Of a stretch of DNA of 64,000 bases, positions 13,301-25,895 are shown in pieces. The first letter of the stretch is position 1. Each line of letters begins with the position of its first letter. Under the pieces are notes generated by a model, which made no database searches, was not told the origin of the DNA, and worked only from the letters and a program-made list of their open reading frames with translations. Source of the stretch: Typhlomys cinereus (lineage: Eukaryota > Chordata > Mammalia > Rodentia > Platacanthomyidae); the NCBI GenBank assembly GCA_023101885.1, contig JALPQD010000388.1:637001-701000 (forward strand), read 5' to 3'. The position numbers were made by a program, and so were the translations under genes.

Positions 13301-14635
13301 ACAAAACAGAATACGGAGTTTAGTAGGATAGGAGAAGGTTGATGAAGAAATCTCTGGCAAGATGGCATTTGAATGGCATTTATGAAAGTAAAGGACAGAG
13401 GCACGTACAGGAAGTGTGATGCAGGCAGCAGAACCAGTACATAAAACAGACTTGGAGCTTGAGCATGCTGGTCATGGTTGAGCGTGGTGTGAAGGCCAGA
13501 TGATTGGAATATCAAGGAGTGGGTGAATGTGTCCCTGTCTTGTATAGTCCACGATGAAAGACAGGGATTGTCCCAGTTACTCTTTGGATGCTGATATGAA
13601 CACACGACAAGCAATTTAGGTGAAGAAAGTCATCAGTTCAGTTTACCATTCTCAGTTACAGCTCAGTAGCATGGTCAGAGAACTCATACCAAAATCAGGA
13701 GTCAAGAGACCTGGCCAAACCATACCCACAGGTACAGCTAAGGAAAAAGACTATCTGACTTGTCAGTCTGCCAAAATACCGGGCCAGTTCTCTTCATCTT
13801 ATCCAGATGCATAGGGAGTATCATATCCCACGCACTATGAACCGGGTCTTAGTAGATCAGTTAGATCACCTCCCCCTCAGACTTGCTCTGCGCCTGCCTG
13901 GGACTAAACAACTCTTTCCAGCTGTATTTGGTGGTTCTGCCTGCAATTGTCAGCTCCACATCTGTAACTGCCACAAAGATGGTACTGCATTGTTCCCTTT
14001 TGAGTATTTACGTTTCCAAGGTTTGTCAGTGATTATGGAGAGCAGTAAGAACCTTAACTTGCTAAGTGAAGAAATGATTGAACGTGCCAGACCTCAGAGG
14101 CAGTCCCTGAACTGTTCATGTTATATAAAATTAATTCCAAGTCATATGAAAATAAGCCTTCCACTTATGTCATTAAAACAGACCTTAGAGAAGTCTCTCT
14201 GGAAATCTTGCCAAAGGTACTGAACTGTTCACTGCTTTTTTCTCTTTCTTCTATTTCTCCTTCCCACATTCATTTCATTCTTGATTTCCTGTTGCTTTTT
14301 GTTCACTCTTTCTGTGTCTGTTTTTGTATCTCTCTTCCTTCCTTCCTTCCTTCCTTCCTTCCTTCCTTCCTTCCTTCCTTCCTTCCTTCCTTCCTTCCTT
14401 CCTTCCTTCCTTCCTTCCTTCCTTCCTTTCCTTCCTTCCTTCCTTCCTTCCCTTCCTTCCTTCCTTCCTTCCTTCCCTTCCTTCCTTCCTTCCTTCCCTT
14501 CCTTCCTTCCTTCCCTTCCTTCCTTCCTTCCTTCCTTCCTTCCTTCCTTCCTTCCTTCCTTCCTTCCTTCCTTCCTTCCTTCCTTCCTTCCTTCCTTCCT
14601 TCTTCTTTCTTTCTCTCTTTCTCTCTCTGTCTCTC

Positions 14636-14686
<51 letters not shown>

Positions 14687-15072
14687 CCTGGGTTTACCTG
14701 TCGATCTAAGGTTAAATGAACAATGCACTTCTCAGTGGGCCATGGCTGCATATGTCTTTGTGGATGGTGATGTGTTTTTGCTCAACTAAACTAGTTTCAG
14801 GTGTGGGCATCTATTGTGGTCTGATAAAACACACACAAACTGATATCTGTCACACATTACCCAAATTCTGTCATGACTTGATGTCACTGTCCAGCAGTCA
14901 TTCTTCTGGCATGCCACCATTTCAAGTTTTTCTGAGCTCAAAGGAATATCGCATATTTAATGAAGATATTAAGGGTGCCTCACCTTCTAATCATAGTTCC
15001 TTCTATTAAAAGCACAAGTTTCTGGAGTTTTTTTTTTTAAAGTTTAAGAAAGAGAAAGACAGAGAAAAAAGG

Positions 15073-15122
<50 letters not shown>

Positions 15123-18100
15123 TGTGCTCTAATTAACACAGTTCACCAAGAAGTTGCTCTGCTGATTTTGGAGGTTAGCGCTGCAACTGCCATCAACTGA
15201 GACACTGGCAGAAGGAGAAACTCTGTCTGAGTTCCAGGCAATGCTCTGAAGGCTTAGGGAGCCTAGAAACTGTGCAATAGGAGTGGAGAGATGGCTAACG
15301 CCTGTAAAGCTATCAAAAAGAACACTAGAGTCTGCCGGCCGGGAATAAGTATGTCGTTTAGAAATAGCAGAGGCCCTGAAAACATGAACCTGTCAGCTAC
15401 ATCACAGAGGTTTGCTTTGTCTTGGAAGGAGTGGGAAGGAAGCGGTTTCAGTGGATAATGTATAGTAAGAACATGTCATCTTAAAGGAGGAGTTTGGCTT
15501 TCAACATCCCTTTTGGTTCTAATTCTAATCACCATTCTCATAGAGATATTCTGAAACCTAACTTATTAAATGATTTTTTTTTTAGTTCTATAGTTGTTGA
15601 AGGTAGAACTAAGATCTTAGGATCACACTAGTGGATGGAGGGGTGCACCTGGAAAATAAAGAGGCTCAGGTATGAAGTTGGGGAGCATGAATATGTTCTA
15701 GCCTTATGTATTTTCACTTTCTACATGCTGAAAATTAATTCATTCTACTTACATGGAATACTTCTTAGTGATTAACCACACAAAAGGGGTATTTCTTGTG
15801 ACTTATAAAATGTAGCCTTTTCAAGGGCACTGATATGGCTTAGTGGATAAAGCCACCTGCGTACAAATCTGGTTACCTGTGTTCAGTCTCCAGAACCCCT
15901 AGAATTTAGAGAAAGCCAAATTTTGAAAGTAATCCTCTGATTTCCACCTACATGCCTGAGTATTCAATTACTCTTTCTCTCCCCAAATAAATAATAAATT
16001 ATCTTTTTTAATTTGAATTTTAGTTGGCATAAAATAATTGCTTATACTTATACAGTTCAAGGTGATTTTTTCATGCATATCTATGATGCAGAACTGTTAA
16101 ATAATACTAATTAATGATGCTAATTAAAATTAATAAAAATAATTAAAATCTATTATTTCATGGACTTTTTGCATTTGTTATAAAATTCAAATACTTGTGT
16201 ATACATTTAAATATACTCATGTAGCAATTTGGAAGCATTTTCCCATTGCTGACTAAAGAGACTTTCCCTTTCTCTTGTACATTTTATGTTTCTTTGTTTA
16301 AAATAAAACTGTGGACCATAAATGTGTGATATTTCTGAGCTGAGCTATGTATCCTGCATCACTGGTCAGCAGCACTGTGTCCCTGTATCATGCTGTTCTG
16401 AGTGCCGTAGATTGGGTCTCAGTAAATAAAACTTCCAGCTTTGCTCTTTCTACTCGACATCACTTTAACTTCTATCAAACATTCATAGTTCCTTACAGAG
16501 GAAAAGCAACCACAGCAAACAAACAAAACTGTCAATCCAAAACAAAAATTGAATATGAAGAAATATATTGATATCAAATCCCTAGTTCTTCACAGAAATA
16601 TATCGACAATTTGACATCATATCTGTAGTTCTTCGTAAGTGATTGCCTGGGTGATTTACCTTGGATGGAGACAGAGGACTTAAATAGCAATTACAGCCGC
16701 TGTCATTTGCATATGGCCTAACCAAGTATAGACTAAGCACTCTGGAGAACTGAGGTCTTCTACTGTGACAAACACTTGCGTGAAAGGTTCGTGTTCCTAT
16801 GCTATGGATCAGAATTTAGCAGTTCCGAGTAATTTTCTTAGGTTTATCAAATTGACTTGCACATAACCCCTGTTCCTTGGCTCATAAAGGCCTGGTATAA
16901 GCAGCTTCCTTTTCTATGTATCAGCCCACGTTTGGGGTGAGTGGAGGTCACATTATTCCAAACAGCAGCTGCTGCAGAGTGAGCATGCTTGAGAAGATCT
17001 GTGCAGTGTCCTAATTACCTGTGGTAAGGAAAACATCTGTGCAAGGAGAGTAATGAAATTAATTCCAACGTCGAGCAGTTGCACATATTAATTGACATTA
17101 ATTAATGCCAAATTACAAGTGACTTCCTATGGAAGCAGCACTGCACACACTTACCAGATTTGAATATGGAAAGAGTTCATCATACTTAATGCTATTACAG
17201 CAAGCCCCAAGGGGAATAAGAGTGATTGGTCCCTCATTAGGAACCACAGCCAATTTCTTTCTCTTTCCATTAAGAGGAGAAAGGAACCAAACCAGGAGCA
17301 CTTCACTAGGCAGGCAGCTCAAAATTGATCACTTACCCTTCAGCTGGTAAATTTTACTTAGAGTCATTCTGAGGAAGAAGTGCAGATTGCTTTTGAGGCT
17401 TTCCTGGTGACACCAAGCTGAATACTTTGCAATTCTCTGTCCAAAGATAGCATCGTTGCACAGTTCCATACAGTGTGTGGCAGGGTAAGCAGACAAAAGG
17501 AACATGCAGAAGTGTCAAAAGAGCTTATCTTCCAAGCCTATAACCCACTAAGAGTTGCTTGACCAGAGATGTGACTTGAGTGTCCAATTCTCTTGCCTAG
17601 TGCCTTTCCATTCTTGTTGACATCTTGGGTATGTTTTATTCATTTTTCCTGCTTAGGCACATATATAACAAAGTCTATATATACAACTTGCAAAAAAAAA
17701 AGTGGGTTTAGAATGTAATGTTTTGGTAACCTACTTTTAAAGACTTATTTAGGAATAATTTCAGGTAGACAGAAAAGTTTCCATGATAGTTTGGAAAACA
17801 AGCACTCCCCACTCAGTTTTATCTATTTTTACCATTTTTTTAACTAAGGCAGAATTTTAAAAGCCAATAAATTAATATTGGCTAATGTTAATAATCAGTA
17901 GCTTATTTTGAAAATGGAAACATCAAGCATTTGTCATCAAAGCAGGAATTTAATAGCAAATGGAATGTTCCATGGTTTATTTATTCTCCTTTCATTCATC
18001 ATTTTGTTTCTCACATTTTTAATTACTATTAACACTCTCTGATGGATATCTGAGTGACTCAGTCCTTTCATGTATGTTGATTTTCTTAGGTGAAATGAAA

Positions 18101-21100
18101 CAGAGTTCTAAGAATATCATTTTCCCATATTGATGTTTGAGTACCTTCTTCTTTTCCCATTGATACTTAGATAGAAAGTTGATCCATTGATAATTAGCTA
18201 GGAAGCAATGTTTTTAAGGCAAAAGTTGTCTGCAAATTCACATTGATCTTCATGTAGCACAATGAAGTAGAAATAAGGTAGAGGTAGAGTCAGGCCAACC
18301 AAGTTAAAACCCCATGATACTGTTTCTAAAAATTACTGTCTCTTTGTTCTCTTTACATGTAAAAATCAGTTGATCCATCATAGTCTATAATGATGTTCTA
18401 AAGAAAAGTTATCATCCTTCCAATATCTGCTTCACAGATGCTCAACAAATCTACATTCATGTTCCCTTTTTTCATTCCTTTGCCATTTTTACAATCCCTA
18501 TGTATATAAGCTATACATATAAGTGTTTGCTTATATTTCCATCTTATGCTTGCTCATGGTCTCCATAGAGGAATTCAAAGTCTTAGTAAAGAATCTATAG
18601 ATAGCATAAATAAAAAGAGTGATCATGTATTTACTAACAAGTCCTCATTAAGGGTCTGCTTTAAACATTATGATGGGCCTTCTGCTTGTCAATAGATACT
18701 CAGAACTCCTATACATTTTAATTCATTTTAGCAGAACTTTTTATTCATTGTCTCACACATTGACAGTCATATAAGTAGGTTTCTAGACACTAGAATACTT
18801 AGTAGCTTATTGATGCCATAATGGAACAGTTTCTTTCCATAAATTTCTCACATTCATTTTGTAAACTTGATTTTAGATAGGATGGGCCACTTCAGATAAG
18901 AATAATGTTAGGAGAACTCCAAGTACATGTTGAGACACATTGGCATAGAGGTATGCAAGGATTTTTCCTGTATCTCTGGTACATCTCATGACTTCCATTT
19001 AGCAGTGATGGGTTTAAAGGTCCCCTTTAAGCCTGCACTAATCTCATAGGATTCACTCTTCTGTACAGAAACTTGTGACTGATACAGAGGAAGAATAAAC
19101 CAGTAGGTACAATATCAACCTTATCACAAGTAGGCAAGATGAGTGTGGATGGACCCTGGGTAGAAACTGATGTGGAAATGTAACTGGAGTAGTCAAGTGT
19201 GCATTGTAAGGAACCACTATCTGCCTACACTGTATAGTGCATGTGTATGAGTCTGCATTGTTTGTGTGTTCAGCACAATATGAGTGTGGAAAGCAAGGAA
19301 CAGCCCTTAAGTATCCGTCCTTGCCTTTCCATCTGACTTGAGGGAGGTTCTTTTCTGTTGGATAGTCAGGCTGGCTGATTTATGAGCTTCTAGAAATTCT
19401 TGTGTCTCCATTTCCCTTTTCCCATAGGCACACAGGAATTACAGAAACTGTATCTAGCACTTACATAGGTTCCAGGGATCCAAACTGATCTTTAGCATTA
19501 TATGCCAAATATTTGACCTGTTGAGCCTTCCCCCAATCCTTTTCAATTAATTCTTTCTAGTAACTAACATCCTTGATATTTGATATTCTTATCCCCGTTT
19601 AGTGTGTGAATTATATAAATGTTGGGAAGATAGCTCTATTTCTTCTGAACCATGCATCTAGTATGTGACCACAGGAGAATCCAAGCCCAAGCCTCAGAGA
19701 TACAACTCTTCATTGTTTCAATCGCTCCACACTGTTTTTCAAAAACTATGAAATCACTTTAGAGCTGCCTAATAGTCTTGTATATTGTGCAATTGTAAGG
19801 AAATGACTTTGCTCCTATAGATAGATGAAAGTATGTATTCTGGGAAGGAATGAGTCCCAGAATTTTTTTAAGAAGGAAGACAGACATATCTTGATGTGTG
19901 CTCAAGAATGGAAGTTCAGGAATATCATTTATTAAGTAGGGTAGGATTGGAAAGGATGAGTGGTGGACTTTGTTTTAGTTCACCTTTTGAGTTTCATCAA
20001 GACTTGGGGGTTAAGGACTGGAGAGCTGTCTCATGCTGCCTGCAGCAGACTTGTGCTGGAGGAAGATTATAAGCAGAGCTCTGCTTCTTCATTCTCCCGA
20101 GAGTAAGTCAGCAATATCAAGCATTGGTCACTTGGTGGAAACGTGCCTACTGCCCACTACTCCACTCCAGGAATAATTGTTCTTCTGTGTAGATTCTCTT
20201 ATTTTGCTAATTTTGAGAGAATTCTTCGTTGAATGTTTTTATCCACCTTGATATAATACTTCCCATCCCCATTTCATGTAAACGCCAACTCCCATTATTT
20301 CATTTGGGAAAAGTGATTGCACAGGCCTTTAATATACTTAGAAAACAAACGTACCCACTCGTTGAGGAGCAAAAACACACAAAATGATTTCTCTTTCATT
20401 CAAGAATATACTTTGCAAAATAGGCACGTTCCCACACACACTCATATTCACTTATAGTATGCCAGATTCAGAATTAGGCTCTAGAGATACGAACAAGCAA
20501 ACATGACAATGTCTTTACTGAGATTTCCTTGTCCTTGGGCCACTATAGAGAAGTATTAGCAAGATAATCATTGTCTTATCATGGTAAATTCCATGAAGGG
20601 CGATAACTGGAGAACATGTCCCAGAGGAATCATGGAAGGTCCAGAGAATTAACACTTAACTGAAATCTAGAACTTATTCAGTAGCTACTTGGGAATAAGC
20701 ATCTTAAATAGAGGGATTATGAATAGAAAGTCACTAATGCCATGGAAAGTTTAGCCAAATTCCTCAGGATAACATAGGCCAGATCAGAAGACTCATGAGT
20801 AGAGTGTAAGAAATGAACATGGGAGGAAAAGGAAGGAACTGTAGGCAGGGGAGGGCTGGAGTCCATTATAAATATAGCAGGACAACAGTCTTCTAGGGAC
20901 TGGCATAGCAGAGTTCACAGAGGACAGCAGATGCCTTGAATGCCACATTCTTTCAGCAAGAGAGAGGCAACTGACTCAGAGTTAGCGTTTCTGATGTTGT
21001 GCTGACCGGCTACAGCAGCATCTCAACAGAAATCCAACTGTTTATTCACCTATAAAATGAGAACAAAGCTCCTGCACCAAAGATCGCTTCCAACTCATAG

Positions 21101-23124
21101 AAGAAGCACCTTCATCTTAATAAAGAATTGTGTCATTCATACAAACAGCACTTCTACCTGAGGTCTTGAAATACCAAATGCATGCATGTTTCCTTATTTG
21201 TCAGCCAAAGATCAAGAGTGGAAGTGACTTCTACTAAAGATAAGAAAATAACTATGCAAAATGGCAAGTCTGAATGCCCGGTTTTGAAAATATTTTTACT
21301 AGAATTTGGGGGAGAAAATGAAAGCAATTAAAAGCAGATTTATACTGGTATGAGTTGGTGGGCATGCTAGGAGAAGGTGGCATCCATCACTAGCATGGAA
21401 ATGAACTGATGAAGACAATAATAATAATAATAATAACAACAACAACAACAATAATAATAATACAAAGAATGTCACTGAAGATCATGGAACTCTTTTAAAG
21501 ATTTGGAGATAGACAATGCAGAATAGAAACTCTGGCTTAAAAGCTGTTTTTTTCTCTCTCTTTTTTTTATTAGATTCACAATACCTAACTTGCCGAATGC
21601 AGAACTGCACTGAGGCTAACAGAAATAAGCCTTTCCCAGGCTACATCGACCCAGACTCCTTGATTGTCCAGGATGATTATGTGTTTGTTCAGGTATGAAA
21701 AATCTGCCTCTGCTGATTGGCTCTAAGGTGTTTCTTTTTCTGGTCTTTGTCAATTTTGCTGCTCTTTCTGTCTACTCACAATCTAAGGCAAAGAAAGGAA
21801 GAGAGGGAGGAAGGGAGGGAGAGAGGAAGGATGTGGGAGAGGGAGGGGGAAGGAATGAAAAGAAGGAGGAAGGGAGGGGGAGGAAAAGAAGGGAAGGAGG
21901 GAGGGAGAGGGGAAGGAAGCAAGAGAGGTAGGGAGAGAAGGAAGGAAGCAAGAGAGGTAGGGAGAGAAGGAAGGAAGGAAGGAAGGAAGGAAGGAAGGAA
22001 GGAAGGAAGGAAGGAAGGAAGGAAGGAAGGAAGGAAGGAACGAAGGAACGAAGGAAGGAACGAAGGAAGGAACGAAGGAACGAAGGAACGAAGGAATGAA
22101 GGAACAAAGGAACGAAGTTTGGTTGTTTTATGAACATTAATTCAGCCAGCGTCTGTAAGACCTTACAAGTAGATCACAAAAGTGTTAGTGTTACCATTAC
22201 CTGCAGTAAGTAGTAAGACCATGCGGGAAGCGATATACAGTTCCAGTCATATCCTTCATCTATTTTCCAAAGAAGCCTCCAGACATGAAAAGGTGTAGAA
22301 AATATGTGAACGTCTTCTTGTCTAGGGCGTGGCCAGCCAATCAGCTCCCTCTTAATTGCTCCTTTAAATGAGAAAAAATTGTGAAGGGGAAGTTGTATGG
22401 TAGTTGGAGGCGGAGGCGGCAGAGATCTGGGTTCCAACAATCAACCAGTGTTATTGTGAGGCACCCACTGTGATTAGAGGAAGACACTTCCCATTACCTG
22501 CATTCACTCAGGCGTCTTGCCTCCTAAGAGGTGGGAAGCTGTGTGAGAAGCTGAGATTTCCTGTGTAGTCACAAGAGACTGTCCACGCTTTGCTTCTTTG
22601 TGGCACTTAAGGGAAATTTTAGTCTGCACAGGGCATAAAAAACTCTGGTGTTGCAAAGTTATGATTGATAAACAACTGGCATATATGAGCGCATATATGT
22701 AGACATATACACATGCACATAGTTATATATGCTAGGTCAGCGGGAAAGAAGGATCAAGAGTAACTCAACAGGACAGGTTTTTTGGAGAATCCTCCTGCAA
22801 CAGGGAACTCTATTATTCAGGAAAGAAGAGTCTCACTTGCTACTTAACATGCTAGGGGGATTATGGTGGGAAAAGGCTGGGGAGGGAGAGTTGGGTAATT
22901 ATTTTTTTTCTTTTGGGGATCAGTTATTAGATATTACTAGAGGGGAGTGATAGGATATCTGGCAAATGATAGTTTCTCAAGACAGGCTGTGATTCAGGTA
23001 AGCAGGCTCAGGAAGATCAAGAATCTCAGGAAGTTTCTGAAGAAGTTGATGGGGTTGGTCACAGCTATGGTAGAAAAAAATGCCCTGATTAAGACTAAAA
23101 ATAAACATGTAAGAGAGAAATGTA

Positions 23125-23165
<41 letters not shown>

Positions 23166-25848
23166 CACACACCGCACTACACACACACACACACACACAC
23201 ACACACGCGCAAGCAAACACCCAATGCAATTTGAACAATAAGTTGTGAGATTTACTCCTTTATATTCTTTGAATGCCCAGCCTCCACATAGCTAATCTTT
23301 AAATGTTTCCCAAATGATTATTCACACGCCATTTCTATTTTCTACAGGGAAATGAGTGATGAATACTTTGATCACTCGGTGTGACATTCAAATGGCTCCA
23401 TGCATCACTTCTGTATAATTCATTTCTCCTATCAATATCACTGGAAACTTTTTGGTTTCTAGAATACGGTTTATAATTCGCATGGATGACTTACCAATGA
23501 CGATCAGTTCTGCATGTAGAATTTCACACTGTGGGCATCAGTAGGACTTCAACACATAATGACATGAAGACAGTAAGCTCTATACTTTCCTGTGTTTGAT
23601 GATCATTTGACATAAGACTTTCTAGGCATTTGGAGTATGAAAACTCTGGCTTCCGGTCAAACTCCAGGTCTGACTGGGGTTCTTACAAAGGAAAGAAACC
23701 TTGATGGATGCCTGCCACACTGCTCACTCAGCATGATGTTGGAAGTTACTTAGGAACCACATCCCTCTTCCTGTGTCCCAGACTCATCAAATTCACTGAC
23801 CATATTTTGTTACAAAGCTATATCAATTTTCTTCTGAAAGGTAGAGGCCTGTGGCTAATTAGGACATCAGGACTGGCTTTATTTTTAATTATTCTTCCTT
23901 AAATGTCATCAGTGGGACACCATCAAACTGGAAGTCAGTGCTGAGGGACAGGAGTGCTTCTTCCACTCTTTGCCCACAACTGTCATCTTCCACACAGCCT
24001 TGTAGTTATAGATCTGGGGCTGGAGAACTGGCAGCTGATGGACAGGGAGTCAAGGCTTCCATCACTGGGGAAAATGTAGTGAAGGCTTTGGCCTAGCTCC
24101 TCAGCCTTATTTCCATTTTGAAAATTATGTTTTACTCTACAAGGTGGAAGTTTGGGCCTCTGATCAATCCATATAGATGAACTTTTTCTTTTTTAAGTAA
24201 ATGCTACACCAGTGTCCTTCGTGTTGTGTGGCAGCCACGTTCTTTGTTCAGGAATATGCTCTGTGATCTGAATTGGTTCTAACGGTTCTGCTTACAACTT
24301 TGTTTATGGCCCAGCTGACATCAGGCGGAAGACCACATTACTACGTGTCTTACCGAAGAAACGCTTTTGCACAAATGAAGCTTCCAAAATATGCTCTGCC
24401 CAAGGTATAGCTTTGTTTTTGTCATGTCTGTTTCATTCTCATCCCAATGGCCTCTACCCAGTTCCCATGGCCCTGTCAGCCTTCAACTCGTTTCCCATCA
24501 TCCCTGACTCCTGTTTCTCATGCCTCCACGGGACTTATTTTTCCTCCTGTCTTCCTTTCTCTCTCTGTCCTTCTCTCCTCTTTCTCTCTACTTTTTCGTT
24601 TCTCATCAGAATTGTAACTACAGTGGCATCTGAGGAAATTAACTAATTTTGCTTCTGTTTGGCAGTATTAGATATTTTCAAACAGAACAAAAATTAAAAA
24701 AAAAAACTTTTTTTTTTTTAAATTTAAGGCATATGACTAAGTGGTCCACAAGACTTAGGAGGCTTATTATTTAGCATTCTGAGGCACAGCTTACAACTTT
24801 CAGACATCACTAGCAACCCCTTTTGGAAAACAGCCGCCAGTTAAAGACCTTCCAAGACTTCCCAGGCTTTCGTTCCAGAAGCTCTCAAAAACTATGTTAA
24901 TATAGAGCACCACCTAGTGGTAAATAGGTGGATGTAGGCACTCAAAGTTGGCTATTTATGATCTTGTGGTCCCCGAGATGAATTTTAAGCGGCCAACATT
25001 TAATCTGTTGTGCCTTAATTTTAGAGCAAGGGAGATGTGCATGCGTGGGAGGTGTGAAAAGGGGATTATACAGATTTAAAAAGAATTATAAGTCAACTTC
25101 GGAACTTGGGGATGAACAAAGAATATAATGAACTTTATTTTGATTGAATGTTCTTGTTTCTTTCCCTTGTGTTTTCGTTTTTGACTTTGAAGCATGCTGC
25201 CTTGAACCAGCACCAGCTGTCTGTCCTGAAAATACTGTGACAGGCATAGGATAAGGGCATAGCTGGTCTCTTCTTCTAGGATAGCTAGTGGCAACAGATT
25301 GTGCTGGCTTCTCCTTGCAATTTTTTTTTCTTTTTTCTTTTTTAACTTGGCTACTAGTATAAGCTAACAATAAAAAGTGGATTATAAACCTCAGCCCATT
25401 AAAGGTAATGACACACATTGAACTTCACTATTAACTCCAGAAAGCTAGCGCCATGTTGCTAGTTACTGTGTTTAGATGTAAGAGATTAACGGCAAGACTA
25501 ATTGCTGGTAACCGTATTCCTATGTGCAAGGCTGGATACATTTAAATGATTGTTGTTCTCAGTTTACACGGCTTCCCCTGCTTTTCCCTCAATGCGATAA
25601 GAACATGCACCATAGAAGTAATGCCTTTGGGGCTGGAGAGGTGGGTCAGGGGTTAAGCCTCTGCCTTGCAGGCGGAAGGTCCTGAGTTCGGATCCTAGGC
25701 CCCACATATAGACGCTGGGCAGAAGCGCGGATGGCCTGAATTTCTGGTCCTGGTAGGGCGGAGCCTGTGAATCCGGGCAGAGTAAACAAGAAGGAGGTGG
25801 AGGCATCCATGGTAGTTCTCAAATTCGCCCGTGGTTCTACACACACAC

Positions 25849-25895
<47 letters not shown>

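Larger units (their letters stand above)
4624..21573 (+). other. SORCS3 intron, 17 kb, longest in the window
   Basis: This intron holds SINEs (4925-5188, 9023-9335, 10483-10790, 15826-16010, 19260-19550), MIR-like pieces (5520-5725, 13005-13125, 19580-19735), a MaLR-type LTR piece (11640-11955), an L1M-like piece (16012-16330) and simple repeats (AT 10275, CAG 12598, TTCC 14332, AT 14639, GA 15074, AAT/AAC 21417). A homeodomain-site-rich unique stretch lies near 16980-17120. From 5730 to 8950, 17350 to 19250 and 19740 to 21400 I see no feature I can name. Confidence 0.8.
21693..24314 (+). other. SORCS3 intron, 2.6 kb
   Basis: It holds the GGAA tract (21784-22120) and a CA tract (23128-23209). 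The remainder, 22121-23120 and 23210-24314, shows no feature I can name. Confidence 0.85.

Noticed and set aside
13807..14223. 138-codon open frame upstream of the TTCC tract
   Set aside because: The product has no recognisable domain, and the nearby text looks like old repeat sequence.
14118..14789. Long frames reading Leu-Pro-Ser-Phe repeats (and Glu-Gly-Arg-Lys on the other strand)
   Set aside because: They are the tetranucleotide repeat translated; the unit has no stop codon in any frame.
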